Shown: positions 25,355 through 40,407, counted from the stretch's first letter. The stretch: 64,000 bases of DNA from RPQJ01 sp044226195 (GCA_044226195.1 JBGAHO010000004.1:67947-131946), one strand, 5' to 3'. A program made the numbers and translations. The notes: a model not told the origin generated them from the letters alone.

Positions 25355-25984
25355 TCAGTTCGGCGGGCGCCCGACGGGTGCCGGCACGGGTTCGACCCCG
25401 AGGCCGCGCAGAATGCCGGCGGCGCGCGGGCTGCCCGTCTTGAGCCAGATCTCGTACTGGCGCAGCACGTCGCGCTGGTCGTGCATGTGCGCCATCTCGC
25501 TGACCTCGTTGAGCGCGTCGACCAGCCGCTGGAACTTCGTCGCGAGCTCGGCGAACACGCCGGACAGCGCCCGGCCCCGCGCCCCGTCGCGACACGCCCC
25601 CGCAAGCATGCCGTACGCGCGCCCGCCCATCGCGATGTGGTAATCGACGTCGACCAGCCGGCGGGCGAAGCCCTGCGAGAAGAACCCGGCGACGAACAGC
25701 GAGACGTCGCCGAGCCGCTGCAGCACGCGGGCCCGGTGCTCGCGCGTCGGCGCCTCGCTCGCGTCCGCGAGCATCAGCGCCAGCGGACGCAGCCGCGGGC
25801 CGGCGGGCGTCGGCTCGAACAGGGCCTCGGAACGCGAGAACATCGTGAGCAGGTTCACGACGTACGCTTCGGTGTGATCGTCGACGGACGAGTGCTGCTT
25901 GACCAGCGCCTCGTGCAGCGAGTCGCGGAAGAATTCTCGCAGGTTGCGGACGTCGAGGCCCGCGCCGACCGTTGCTTCGTTCAT
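25355..25984 (-). CDS. Hypothetical protein, first gene of an unknown pair
   Basis: 209 residues, predicted almost all helical. 'LREFFRDSLHEALVKQHSSV' opens it and 'TEAYVVNLLTMFSRSEALFE' follows. A histidine-rich segment 'EMAHMHDQRD' sits near residue 170. No named family recognised. Start MNEATVGAG at 25984 is chosen; an in-frame upstream start at 26104 would cross the divergent promoter region. It is divergent from mobB, with a perfect 8-bp inverted repeat between them. Confidence 0.74.
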   Translation of the reverse strand: MNEATVGAGLDVRNLREFFRDSLHEALVKQHSSVDDHTEAYVVNLLTMFSRSEALFEPTPAGPRLRPLALMLADASEAPTREHRARVLQRLGDVSLFVAGFFSQGFARRLVDVDYHIAMGGRAYGMLAGACRDGARGRALSGVFAELATKFQRLVDALNEVSEMAHMHDQRDVLRQYEIWLKTGSPRAAGILRGLGVEPVPAPVGRPPN

Positions 25985-26020
25985 TGCCCTCCACCCGGGT
26001 CGTCTACACTTGGCAGCCGC

Positions 26021-26048
26021 GGGCCGCGAGTGCTGACAAGCGCGGCCC
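26021..26048. promoter_or_regulatory. Inverted repeat between divergent mobB and the unknown gene pair
   Basis: GGGCCGCG (26021-26028) and CGCGGCCC (26041-26048) are perfect inverted arms separated by 12 bases, lying 37 bases before the start of the unknown pair and 75 before mobB. It could be an operator or, in the leftward transcript, a leader hairpin. Confidence 0.35.
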
Positions 26049-26122
26049 CTGCAATGCGTCGAAACCTGCTGCCGAAAATATCGACAGCCCGCGGGTGGAA
26101 TCAAGAGGTCGGATCACACTTC

Positions 26123-26638
26123 ATGCGCATCTACGGCATCGTCGGCCGCAAGAACAGCGGCAAGACCCATCTCGTCGCCCGGCTGCTGCGCGCGGCCACC
26201 GCACGCGGCCTGCGCGTGTCGACGGTGAAGCACGCGCACCACGACTTCGACATCGACCAGCCCGGCAAGGACTCGCACACGCACCGCGTCGCCGGCGCGC
26301 AGGAAGTGCTGGTCGCGTCGGCGCAGCGCTGGGCGCTGGTCCACGAGCACCGCGGCGCGCCCGAGCCGGCGCTCGACGAACTGCTCGCGCACCTCGCGCC
26401 CTGCGACCTCGTGCTGGTCGAGGGTTTCAAGGCCGGGACGCACGAAAAGCTGGAGGTCTATCGCGTGGATTGCGGCCAGTCGCCGCTCGCGCCGCAGGAC
26501 CCGACGATCGTCGCGCAGGCCGTCGATGCCGCGACGCTGTCGATCGAGACGGGCGCGGTGCCGCGCCTGCCGCTCGACGACACCGACGCGGTGCTCGAGC
26601 ACATCCTGCGTCGGACGGGACTCGCTTCAGGTCGCTGA
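26123..26638 (+). CDS. mobB: Molybdopterin-guanine dinucleotide biosynthesis adaptor MobB
   Basis: A 171-residue GTP-binding protein that helps MobA make the guanine dinucleotide form of the molybdenum cofactor. The P-loop 'GRKNSGKTHL' is at about residues 8-17; 'TVKHAHHDFDIDQPGKDSH' is the family's conserved switch-like segment, and 'LVLVEGFKAG' provides the Walker B region. MobB is usually dispensable but co-purifies with MobA; mobA is not in the window. Its last 12 bases overlap the convergent HAD gene. Confidence 0.93.
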   Translation: MRIYGIVGRKNSGKTHLVARLLRAATARGLRVSTVKHAHHDFDIDQPGKDSHTHRVAGAQEVLVASAQRWALVHEHRGAPEPALDELLAHLAPCDLVLVEGFKAGTHEKLEVYRVDCGQSPLAPQDPTIVAQAVDAATLSIETGAVPRLPLDDTDAVLEHILRRTGLASGR

Positions 26639-27319
26639 GCGCAGCAGCCCGGGCAGGTGCGCGAGCGTGGCAATGGCGAAGTCCGGCGCCGGGGACTCGA
26701 GCGGCCAGGGGCCGCCGTCGCGATTCAGCCAGACCGGCGCGAGCCCCGCCGCACGCGCGCCCTCGACGTCCGCCGTGGGGTCGTCCCCGACGTGCACCAC
26801 GTCCTCGCGCGCCAGCCCGGCCTGCTCGAGCAGCAGATGGAAGATGCGCGGGTCCGGCTTCAGCATCCCCGCATCGCGCGCCGCCAGCGCGCGCTCGAAA
26901 TAGTGCGCGAGCCCGATGCGTGACAGGTCGGCGTTGCCGTTGCTGATCGCGAACAGGCGGTAGTCCGCGCTCAGGCGCTCGAGCGCCGGACGCGTGTCGT
27001 CGTACAGCACGACGGCATTGCGCGCGTGGAAGAAGACCTCGAAAGTCTCCTGCGCCATCGACCGGTCGTAGCCGGCCTCCTCCGCGTGCCACTCGAGCGC
27101 GCGCAGGCGCAGCCAAGTGAAGTCGTGCCGGTGTTCCGGATGCTCGCGCGCCACGCGCACGCGCACGTCGCGCATCGAGTCGAGGTCGTGCCGCTCGGTG
27201 ACGCGCGGGTAGCGGGCCGCGAGGAAGTCGAACATCGCATGCTCGGCGCGCAGGATCACCGGCCCGACGTCCCAGAGGGTGTTGTCGAGATCGAAAATGA
27301 TGGCCCGGAGGGCGCCCAT
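26627..27319 (-). CDS. HAD-family hydrolase (YjjG/pyrimidine nucleotidase-like)
   Basis: 230 residues with the HAD catalytic motifs: 'IIFDLDNTLWDVG' (nucleophile Asp and acid Asp), 'AISNGNADLS' (motif II Ser), K in 'GMLKPDPRIFHLLLEQAG' (motif III) and 'VVHVGDDPTADVEGA' (motif IV Asp pair). The helical C1 cap and length suit the YjjG-like nucleotidases and haloacid-dehalogenase-like phosphatases; the substrate is inferred and could be a sugar phosphate. Divergent from avtA (47 bases). Confidence 0.88.
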   Translation of the reverse strand: MGALRAIIFDLDNTLWDVGPVILRAEHAMFDFLAARYPRVTERHDLDSMRDVRVRVAREHPEHRHDFTWLRLRALEWHAEEAGYDRSMAQETFEVFFHARNAVVLYDDTRPALERLSADYRLFAISNGNADLSRIGLAHYFERALAARDAGMLKPDPRIFHLLLEQAGLAREDVVHVGDDPTADVEGARAAGLAPVWLNRDGGPWPLESPAPDFAIATLAHLPGLLRSAT

Positions 27320-27365
27320 CGCGTTACCGTTGCAACCTGCGGATCTGGAAAGTGCGCGAGTCTAC

Positions 27366-28634
27366 ATGAGACCGATGACGTCCCGGTTCGGGAAACGCCT
27401 GGCGCGGCCGACCGGCGCGCTGGAACTGATGAGCGACCTCGGCGAAGCCGTGGCCATGGCCGGCACGCAGCCGGTGCACATGCTGGGCGGCGGCAATCCG
27501 GCCCGCATTCCCGTCGTCGAGGCGGCCTATCGCCGACGGCTGGCCGAGATCGCGGCCAGCGATGCGGACTATGGTCGCTTCGCGGCGTCGTACTCGGGGC
27601 CGTCGGGCGACGTCGGGTTTCGCGCCGCAGTGGCCGAGCTGCTCGAGCGCGAGTACGGCTGGCAGGTCACCTCGCACAACGTCGCGCTGACGGCCGGCAG
27701 CCAGACGGCCTTCTTCGCGCTCTTCAACCTGCTCGCCGGCGAAGGTGACGACGGCACGACCTCGCGCATCCTGCTGCCGCTCGCGCCCGAGTACATCGGC
27801 TACGCCGATCTCGGCCTGTCGCCGGGACAGCTCGTCTCGCGCCGGGCCCGCATCGAGGAGTCGGGCGACGGCTTCTTCAAGTACCGCCCCGACTTCGAGG
27901 CCCTCGCCGGCATCGAGCGCGTCGCCGCCATCTGCGTGTCGCGCCCGACCAACCCGACGGGCAACGTCCTCACGCTCGACGAACTGCAGAAGCTCGATGC
28001 CCTGGCCCGGGAACGCGACGTGCCGCTGATCGTCGATGCCGCCTACGGCGTGCCGTTCCCCGGCATCCAGTACGCGCACCACGAGCTGCTGTGGAACGAG
28101 AACACGATCCTGTGCATGAGCCTGTCGAAGCTCGGCCTGCCGGCGACGCGCACCGGCATCGTCGTCGCACACGAGGACGTGATCGCCGCGGTCACCGCGT
28201 TCAATGCGACCGCCGCACTCGCGCCCGCCTCGACCGGCCCGGTGCTGGTCGAGCCGCTGCTGCGCAGCGGCCAGCTGAGCGACCTGTGCGCGTCGCAGAT
28301 CCGGCCGTTCTACCAGGCGCGCTGCGCTGCCGCGGTGGACGACCTGCGCCGCGCTTTCGGCACCACGCCGCTGCGCATCCACCAGCCCGAGGGCGCGTTC
28401 TTCCTGTGGTTGTGGTTCCCGGGCCTGCCGATCTCGAGTCACCGCCTGTACCAGCGCCTGAAGCGGCGCGGCGTCTTCGTGCTCTCGGGACACCATTTCT
28501 TCCCCGGGCTCGAAGAGCCCTGGGGACACGCCGACGAGTGCCTGCGCATCAGTTATGCGCAGTCGCGCGATCACGTCACTGCCGGCATCGAGGCCATCGC
28601 CGAAGAGGTCCGGCGCGCATTCGAGGAGGGATGA
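27366..28634 (+). CDS. avtA: Valine-pyruvate aminotransferase
   Basis: Transfers the amino group between alanine and 2-oxoisovalerate, making valine; a PLP fold-I enzyme. From memory it matches E. coli AvtA closely along its length, for example 'HMLGGGNPARIP', 'LPLAPEYIGYADLGL', 'CVSRPTNPTGNVLTLDEL', 'DAAYGVPFPGIQ' and the PLP lysine in 'CMSLSKLGLPATRTG' (K255 from this start). 422 residues. An alternative start three codons later (27375, MTSRFG) aligns better with E. coli; neither has a clear ribosome site. The cupin gene follows 3 bases after the stop, so they are coupled. Confidence 0.94.
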   Translation: MRPMTSRFGKRLARPTGALELMSDLGEAVAMAGTQPVHMLGGGNPARIPVVEAAYRRRLAEIAASDADYGRFAASYSGPSGDVGFRAAVAELLEREYGWQVTSHNVALTAGSQTAFFALFNLLAGEGDDGTTSRILLPLAPEYIGYADLGLSPGQLVSRRARIEESGDGFFKYRPDFEALAGIERVAAICVSRPTNPTGNVLTLDELQKLDALARERDVPLIVDAAYGVPFPGIQYAHHELLWNENTILCMSLSKLGLPATRTGIVVAHEDVIAAVTAFNATAALAPASTGPVLVEPLLRSGQLSDLCASQIRPFYQARCAAAVDDLRRAFGTTPLRIHQPEGAFFLWLWFPGLPISSHRLYQRLKRRGVFVLSGHHFFPGLEEPWGHADECLRISYAQSRDHVTAGIEAIAEEVRRAFEEG

Positions 28635-28637
28635 GTC

Positions 28638-28982
28638 GTGTCGAAGCCCGGCAGTCCGACCGCGCAGATGGACCTCGCGGAAATCCACAAGCTCGGGGCC
28701 CCGCCGCCCGGCAACCTCGCGGTCCCCGTGTTCCAGCACGGCACGCTCGAGGTGGAGTGGTATTCGCCGGCAGGCGAGGACCGTCAGCAGCCGCATGACC
28801 GCGACGAGGTCTACGTGGTCGCGCGCGGCACGGCCGTGTTCTGGGATGGCGCGACGCGACGCAACGTCGCGCCGGGCACGTTCCTGTTCGTCGCCGCGGG
28901 CCAGCCGCACCGATTCGAGCGGCTCTCGCCCGAATTCGGCGTGTGGGTGTTCTTCTATGGCCCGCCCGGCGGGGAAAGCTAG
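28638..28982 (+). CDS. Cupin domain protein
   Basis: A 114-residue single-cupin barrel. Motif 1 reads 'QPHDRDEVYVVARGTAVFW' (H-x-x-D-E-x-x-x-V) and motif 2 'FLFVAAGQPHRFERLS' (P-x-x-x-H-x-F-like), giving His/Glu/His metal ligands. Substrate unknown. GTG start at 28638 with a strong GAGGAGGG about 7 bases upstream, inside the end of avtA; the coupling suggests an accessory role to amino-acid metabolism, which is inference. Its last 4 bases overlap the stop of the convergent kinase gene. Confidence 0.85.
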   Translation: MSKPGSPTAQMDLAEIHKLGAPPPGNLAVPVFQHGTLEVEWYSPAGEDRQQPHDRDEVYVVARGTAVFWDGATRRNVAPGTFLFVAAGQPHRFERLSPEFGVWVFFYGPPGGES

Positions 28983-30952
28983 GCCGCGGCCACGCCGGGC
29001 CCGGCGGCGGCGGAGATCAGCGGCACGCTGAACGTGAAACAGCTGCCGCGCCCCACCTCGCTCCGCACCTCGAACGCCCCGCCCATCGCCTCCACCAGCC
29101 GGCGGGAGATCGGCAGGCCGAGCCCCGTGCCACCGCGCGCGAAGCTCTTCGGCGACTGGCTGCGCCAGAACGGCACGAACAGGCGGTCGATCTCGTCGGC
29201 CGCGATGCCGATGCCCGAGTCCTCCACGCTGATGCGGGCACAGGCGCCATCGGCGGTCACCGCGACGCGGACGCGGCCCGCGTCCGTGAACTTCGCGGCG
29301 TTGGACACCAGGTTGCGCACGATCTGGCGCAGGCGCTTCGGGTCGGCGGCCACGACGATGCCCGGATCGCAGTCGGGCCCGCTCAGCTCGAGTCCGCGCT
29401 CGTCGGTCAGCGGGCGCAGCAGCTGGCACTGTTCCGTCAGCAGGGCCTTGAGCGATACCGGCTCGATCTGGATCGACAGCGTGCCGGCCTCGATTTTCGC
29501 GATGTCGAGGATCTCGGTGACGAGATCGAGCAGTTGCTGGCCCGACTTGTGGATCATCGCCAGCTGGCGCGCCTGTTCGGGCGTGCACGGTCCCGCCAGT
29601 TCCTCGAGCATCAGCGAACTGAAGCCGATGATCGAATTGAGCGGCGTGCGCAGCTCGTGGCTCATGGTCGCGAGGAATTCGCTCTTGGCACGGTTCGCGG
29701 CGTCCGAGCTCGCTGCCGCGGCCGCCCACGTCTTCAGGTCGGTCACGTCGAGGCAGACGCCGAGCATGCGCGCCGGCGCGCCCTTGTCGTCGTAGAGCGC
29801 GCTGCCATAGGCGCGAATCCAGCGGATCGAGTCATCGGGCCAGCGGATGCGGTACTCGGTGAAGTACGGCGTGCGATTGCGCACCGCGCCGTCCAGCGCG
29901 TCCTCGACCTGCGTGAGGTCGTCCGGGTGGATGGCCGCGCGCCAGGCGTCGAAATGCAGCTCGCGGGTGCCCGGCTCGACGCCGAACAGGCGGATGAGTT
30001 CCGGCGTCCCGTACACCGACCCGTCGCGCATGTCCCAGTCCCAGAAGCCGGAATGCGTGACCGACTGCGCCAGCGACAGGCGGTCCCGCGCCGTCTTCAG
30101 GCGCGCCTCGCTCGCCTGCAGCGCGAGGCGGGCCTCGGTCTCCTCCGTGATGTCCTCGGAGAAGATCATGAGTCCGGCGACCGCGCCGTCGGCGTCGTGC
30201 CAGGGGCGCAGTTCCCACTGCAGCCACTGCACGCTGCCATCCTCGCGGACGAAACGGTCTTCGTCGGCACGCAGGACTTCCCCCGCCAGACTGCGCCGGT
30301 GCAGCACCTTCCAGCGCTCGGGGATCTCCGGGAAGATGTCGTAGTGCGACCGGCCGATCAACGACTGGTCGCCCAGGCCGAAATCCGCTCGCCAGCGCCG
30401 GCTGACGGCGATGTAGCGCATCTCGCGATCGAGCATGGCAATCGACGCCGGCGCGTGGTCGATGAACAGGTGCAGCTGGTTCACGCTCACCCGCAGCGCG
30501 TCCTCCGCGTCCTTGCGGGGCTGGATGTCCTCGACCACGGAAATGAAACAGTCGGGCGTGCCGTCGGGCTTGCGCGCGAGCGCGACGGTCACGTGCGCCC
30601 AGACGGTCCGGCCGTCCTTGCGCAGATAGCGCTTCTCCAGGCAGTACGAGTCCATGCGGCCGGCCTGCATCGCCTGCAATTGCGTCAGGTTGTCGCCGAG
30701 GTCGTCCGCGTGGGTGATGTCCTGGAAGCGCAGGCCCACGAGTTCCTCGCGCGGGTAGCCGAGGATTTCGCACAGCCGCGCATTCACCCGCAGCAGCCGG
30801 CCGTCGAGCGCGACGTGCGCGATGCCGGTGGCGGCCTGCTCGAAGGTCGCGAGGAAACGTCCGGTCTCGCCCGTGTCCATACCGCGGTCCGCGGTGCCTC
30901 TCGCATCCGTCCGGTCACGAAAACTGGTGTGCTGGTCGAGAGCGACATTCAC
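28979..30952 (-). CDS. Soluble multi-PAS sensor histidine kinase
   Basis: 657 residues without a membrane segment. Three PAS domains (about 30-155, 160-285, 300-415) carry typical PAC ends such as 'EDIQPRKDAEDAL' and 'EDITEETEARLAL'. The HisKA helix 'MSHELRTPLNSIIGFSSLML' holds the phosphorylated H432, and the ATPase domain has N box 'RNLVSNAAKF', G1 'EDSGIGI' and G2 'GGTGLGLPISRRLVEAM'. No receiver domain or neighbouring regulator gene, so the partner is elsewhere. A GTG start at 30952 is used; ATG 30880 (MDTGETGRFLATF) is a credible shorter start that keeps all domains. Follows uvrA on the same strand after 90 bases. Confidence 0.9.
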   Translation of the reverse strand: MNVALDQHTSFRDRTDARGTADRGMDTGETGRFLATFEQAATGIAHVALDGRLLRVNARLCEILGYPREELVGLRFQDITHADDLGDNLTQLQAMQAGRMDSYCLEKRYLRKDGRTVWAHVTVALARKPDGTPDCFISVVEDIQPRKDAEDALRVSVNQLHLFIDHAPASIAMLDREMRYIAVSRRWRADFGLGDQSLIGRSHYDIFPEIPERWKVLHRRSLAGEVLRADEDRFVREDGSVQWLQWELRPWHDADGAVAGLMIFSEDITEETEARLALQASEARLKTARDRLSLAQSVTHSGFWDWDMRDGSVYGTPELIRLFGVEPGTRELHFDAWRAAIHPDDLTQVEDALDGAVRNRTPYFTEYRIRWPDDSIRWIRAYGSALYDDKGAPARMLGVCLDVTDLKTWAAAAASSDAANRAKSEFLATMSHELRTPLNSIIGFSSLMLEELAGPCTPEQARQLAMIHKSGQQLLDLVTEILDIAKIEAGTLSIQIEPVSLKALLTEQCQLLRPLTDERGLELSGPDCDPGIVVAADPKRLRQIVRNLVSNAAKFTDAGRVRVAVTADGACARISVEDSGIGIAADEIDRLFVPFWRSQSPKSFARGGTGLGLPISRRLVEAMGGAFEVRSEVGRGSCFTFSVPLISAAAGPGVAAA

Positions 30953-31041
30953 ACCGCAATTCTGGTCACGCCGACCCTACGCCCGCGTCCAGATCCGTTC
31001 AATTCGGGACTATCTGGATCGAGAGTACGCGCTGACGCTTG

Positions 31042-36615
<5,574 letters not shown>

Positions 36616-36723
36616 GGGTCGGGGGCCCGGGCGGGACGATCCGGGCACGTCAAGCTACCACGTTTGTGTGACATCGCGGATACTTCGCGCCACAACGATT
36701 TCGAGATTGCCTGGGGACGTCCT

Positions 36724-37365
36724 ATGGGGTTCTTTTCCGCCCTCATGCCGCGCGAGGGGCGCTTCTTCGCCCTGTTCAATCGCCACGCCCAGTTGATCGT
36801 CGACGGGGGCAACGCCGTGGTCCGGCTGGTCACCAATTACGCCGATGGCGAGCAGCGCGCGGCGCTGATCCACCAGATTGGCGAGATCGAGCGCAGCGCC
36901 GACAAGGTCACCTACGAGACCGTGTCCCTGCTGCACGCCACTTTCATCACGCCGTTCGACCGGATGGACATCCACCGCCTGATCTCCGGCATGGACGACA
37001 TCCTCGACCTGATGCAGGACGCGGCCGAATCGATGCAGCTGTTCGACATCCAGACCCTGCCGCCCGAGTCGCAGCGCATGGCCGACCTGCTGGCGACGTG
37101 CTGCCGCAAGGTGCAGGAGGCCGTCGGCCTGCTCAACTCCATGGACAACGCCCCGCGCGCACTCGCGCTGTGCCAGGAAATCGACGTCCTCGAGAGCGAC
37201 GCCGACAAGGCTTCGCGCGACGGCATCTCCAAGCTGTTCCGCGAGGAACAGGACGTCCGCCAGCTCATCAAGCACAAGAACGTCTACGAGTACCTGGAGA
37301 ACGCCATCGACAAGTGCCAGGACGTGGCGAACGTGATCGAGTCCGTGGTGGTCGAGAACGTCTGA
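36724..37365 (+). CDS. DUF47 family (PhoU-like) phosphate transport regulator
   Basis: 213 residues, helical throughout, with the PhoU-like repeats 'IGEIERSADKVTYETVSLLH' and 'DVLESDADKASRDGISKLF'; the E/D-x-x-x-D motifs bind metal in PhoU homologues. DUF47 proteins sit next to PiT transporters and are thought to gate or regulate phosphate uptake. The PiT gene starts 2 bases after the stop, so they are coupled. Start ATG 36724 (MGFFSALMPREG), following GGGGACG about 7 bases upstream. Confidence 0.92.
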   Translation: MGFFSALMPREGRFFALFNRHAQLIVDGGNAVVRLVTNYADGEQRAALIHQIGEIERSADKVTYETVSLLHATFITPFDRMDIHRLISGMDDILDLMQDAAESMQLFDIQTLPPESQRMADLLATCCRKVQEAVGLLNSMDNAPRALALCQEIDVLESDADKASRDGISKLFREEQDVRQLIKHKNVYEYLENAIDKCQDVANVIESVVVENV

Positions 37366-37367
37366 CG

Positions 37368-38369
37368 ATGGACGTCTCGATGTCGTTCACGGTCCTCGCG
37401 CTGCTGGTGGCGCTGGCGTTCGCGTTCGATTTCATGAACGGGTTCCATGACGCCGCGAACTCGATCGCGACCGTGGTGTCCACCGGCGTGCTCCGGCCGC
37501 ACCAGGCCGTGGTGTGGGCCGCGTTCTTCAATTTCGTCGCGATCTTCCTCTCGCACCTCAAGGTCGCCGCGACGGTCGGCAAGGGCATCGTCGACCCGTC
37601 GATCGTCGATCACTATCTGGTGTTCGGCGCGCTGATCGGCGCGATCACCTGGAACATCGTGACCTGGTGGTACGGCATCCCGTCGAGTTCCTCGCATGCG
37701 CTGATCGGCGGCATGGTCGGGGCGACGCTCGCCAAGGCGGGACCGGCCCCGCTGCTGGCCCCCGGCATCGTGAAGACCGCCGTCTTCATCGTGGTGTCGC
37801 CGCTGCTGGGATTCCTGCTCGGCGGGCTGATCATGGTGCTGGTGTCCTGGGCCTGCGTGAGGGCACAACCTCGCAAGGTGGACGTCTGGTTCCGCCGACT
37901 GCAGCTGGCGTCCTCGGCGGCCTACAGCATCGGCCACGGCAGCAACGATGCGCAGAAGACCATGGGCATCATCTGGCTGCTGCTGATCTCCACCGGCGTA
38001 ACCACCAGGGACCACCTGCCGGCCTGGGTCATCGTCGGCTGCTTCATCGCCATCGCGCTCGGCACGATGTTCGGCGGCTGGCGCATCGTGAAGACCATGG
38101 GACAGAAGATCACCAAGCTGCGGCCGGTCGGCGGCTTTGCGGCCGAGACCGGCGGCGCAATGACGCTCGCCATCGCCTCGGGCTTCGGCGTCCCGGTATC
38201 GACGACGCACACCATCACCGGCGCCATCGTCGGCGTCGGCTCCACGCAGCGCGCGAGCGCGGTGCGCTGGGGCATCGCGGGCAACATCGTCGTCGCCTGG
38301 ATCGTGACCATGCCGGCCGCGGCGCTGATCGCCGGGCTCGCCTATTACGTGGGACGCGTGCTGCTCTGA
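37368..38369 (+). CDS. PiT family inorganic phosphate transporter
   Basis: 333 residues and about ten membrane helices. It carries both inverted PiT/PHO-4 signatures: 'DFMNGFHDAANSIATVV' near the N-terminus and 'YSIGHGSNDAQKTMGIIW' in the middle, whose Asp and Ser/Asn residues bind phosphate-metal and the coupling cation. It takes up metal-phosphate with protons or sodium at low affinity. Operon with DUF47; fadH begins 1 base after the stop but is functionally unrelated. Confidence 0.94.
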   Translation: MDVSMSFTVLALLVALAFAFDFMNGFHDAANSIATVVSTGVLRPHQAVVWAAFFNFVAIFLSHLKVAATVGKGIVDPSIVDHYLVFGALIGAITWNIVTWWYGIPSSSSHALIGGMVGATLAKAGPAPLLAPGIVKTAVFIVVSPLLGFLLGGLIMVLVSWACVRAQPRKVDVWFRRLQLASSAAYSIGHGSNDAQKTMGIIWLLLISTGVTTRDHLPAWVIVGCFIAIALGTMFGGWRIVKTMGQKITKLRPVGGFAAETGGAMTLAIASGFGVPVSTTHTITGAIVGVGSTQRASAVRWGIAGNIVVAWIVTMPAAALIAGLAYYVGRVLL

Positions 38370-38370
38370 G

Positions 38371-40404
38371 ATGAGCTCGTTCCCGCACCTGCTCCAGCCG
38401 CTCGACCTCGGCTACACGCAGCTGCGCAACCGCGTCCTGATGGGCTCGATGCACACGGGCCTCGAGGACGACCCGAAGCACTTCCCGCGACTCGCGCGCT
38501 ACCTCGCCGAACGGGCGCGGGGCGGCGTGGGGCTCATCGTCACCGGCGGCTTCGCACCGAACGTCGAGGGCTGGGCCGCGCCCTTCTCCGGCCGGCTCGC
38601 CTCGCGCAGCGCCGCCGCCCAGCACCGCCCGCTCACCGCCGCGGTGCAGTCGGAGGGCGGCAAGATCGCCCTGCAGATCCTGCACACCGGCCGCTATGCC
38701 TTCCACCCGCTCGCGGTCGCCCCGTCGCCGATCAAGGCACCGATCTCGCCGTTCCGGCCGCGCGAGCTGTCCGCCCGCGGCATCGAGCGCCAGATCCGCG
38801 CCTATGTGCGCTGCGCGAGCCTCGCCCGCGAGGCCGGGTACGACGGCGTCGAGGTGATGGGCTCCGAGGGCTATTTCATCAACCAGTTCCTCGCGGCCCG
38901 CACCAACAAGCGGCGCGACGACTGGGGCGGCGACTACTCGCACCGCATGCGCCTGCCCGTCGAGATCGTCACGCGCGTGCGCGAGGCCGTGGGCCCCGAC
39001 TTCATCATCGTGTATCGACTCTCGATGCTCGACCTCGTGCCCGACGGCAGCAGCTGGGCGGAAGTCGTGCAGCTCGCGCAGGCGCTCGAGCGCGCCGGCG
39101 TCACCATCCTCAACACCGGCATCGGCTGGCACGAGGCCCGCATCCCGACCATCGCCACCTCGGTGCCGCGCGCCGCCTTCGCGTGGGTGACGCGGAAGCT
39201 GAAGGGCGAGGTGGGCGTGCCGCTGTGCGCCAGCAACCGCATCAACGTGCCCGAGGTGGCCGAGCAGATCCTCGCGGAGGGCTCGGCGGACCTGGTCTCG
39301 CTGGCGCGGCCGCTGCTGGCCGACGCCGAGTTCGTCGCCAAGGCGGCGGCCGGTCGCGCCGACGAGATCAACACCTGCATCGCCTGCAACCAGGCCTGCC
39401 TCGACCACATCTTCGAGCGGCAGCTCGCCTCCTGCCTGGTCAATCCGCGGGCCGGGCACGAGACCGAGTGGGACATCCGACCCGCGGCCCGCGCGAAGTC
39501 CATCGCGGTCGTCGGCGCCGGCCCGGCCGGACTCGCGTGCGCGACGCTGCTGGCGGAGCGCGGGCATCGCGTGGACCTGTTCGAGGCCGCGGGCGAGATC
39601 GGCGGCCAGTTCAACCTCGCGATGCGCATCCCGGGCAAGGAAGAATTCCGCGAGACGCTGCGCTACTTCACGCGCCGCATCGACGTGACCGGCGTGCGGC
39701 TTTACCTGAACACGCGGGCGGAACCGGCGGCACTGCTGGCCGCCGGGTACGACGACATCGTGCTCGCCACCGGCGTCACGCCGCGCGAACCCGCGATACC
39801 CGGTGCGCGCGAGCACGCGGGCCGGGTGCACAGCTATGCCGACGTGCTGCGCGGAGCTCCGGTCGGCCGGCGCGTCGCCATCGTCGGCGCCGGCGGCATC
39901 GGCTTCGACGTCGCCGAGTACGTGCTCGACGCCGGCCACTCCCCCACGCTCGATCTCGCGGCGTGGCTGCGGGAGTGGGGCATCGCGGATCCGGCCGTGG
40001 CGCGCGGCGGGCTCGGGACGCCCGAGATTCCGCCGCCGCTGCGCGAGGTCACGCTCCTGCAGCGCAAGAGCGGCGGCTTCGGCCGCACGCTCGGCAAGAC
40101 CACGGGCTGGATCCACCGCACGTCGCTCAAGCAGCGACGGGTGAGGATGCTGGGCGGCGTGAACTACGAGCGCATCGACGCCGAGGGCCTGCACGTCAGC
40201 TTCGGCGAGCGCCGCGAGAAGCCGACACTGGTCGAAGCCGACACGATCATCCTGTGCGCCGGGCAGGAGCCACTGCGCGAGCTGGCCGATCCGCTGCGGC
40301 AGGCGGGTGCGAACGTGCACCTGATCGGCGGCGCCGACGTGGCGGCCGAACTCGACGCGAAGCGCGCCATCGCGCAGGGCTCGCGGCTCGCCGCCGCGCT
40401 GTAG
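38371..40404 (+). CDS. fadH: 2,4-Dienoyl-CoA reductase (NADPH)
   Basis: Reduces 2,4-dienoyl-CoA from unsaturated fatty acids to 3-enoyl- or 2-enoyl-CoA in beta-oxidation. 677 residues (E. coli 672). The N-terminal old-yellow-enzyme barrel binds FMN ('LQILHTGRYA', 'EVMGSEGYFINQFL'). A 4Fe-4S site is given by C-x2-C-x3-C and a later C in 'NTCIACNQACLDHIF...SCLVNPRA'. Two Rossmann folds follow for FAD ('VVGAGPAGLACATLLA') and NADPH ('IVGAGGIGFDVAEYVL'). Converges on the CBS gene with 3 bases between stops. Confidence 0.96.
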   Translation: MSSFPHLLQPLDLGYTQLRNRVLMGSMHTGLEDDPKHFPRLARYLAERARGGVGLIVTGGFAPNVEGWAAPFSGRLASRSAAAQHRPLTAAVQSEGGKIALQILHTGRYAFHPLAVAPSPIKAPISPFRPRELSARGIERQIRAYVRCASLAREAGYDGVEVMGSEGYFINQFLAARTNKRRDDWGGDYSHRMRLPVEIVTRVREAVGPDFIIVYRLSMLDLVPDGSSWAEVVQLAQALERAGVTILNTGIGWHEARIPTIATSVPRAAFAWVTRKLKGEVGVPLCASNRINVPEVAEQILAEGSADLVSLARPLLADAEFVAKAAAGRADEINTCIACNQACLDHIFERQLASCLVNPRAGHETEWDIRPAARAKSIAVVGAGPAGLACATLLAERGHRVDLFEAAGEIGGQFNLAMRIPGKEEFRETLRYFTRRIDVTGVRLYLNTRAEPAALLAAGYDDIVLATGVTPREPAIPGAREHAGRVHSYADVLRGAPVGRRVAIVGAGGIGFDVAEYVLDAGHSPTLDLAAWLREWGIADPAVARGGLGTPEIPPPLREVTLLQRKSGGFGRTLGKTTGWIHRTSLKQRRVRMLGGVNYERIDAEGLHVSFGERREKPTLVEADTIILCAGQEPLRELADPLRQAGANVHLIGGADVAAELDAKRAIAQGSRLAAAL

Positions 40405-40407
40405 CCG

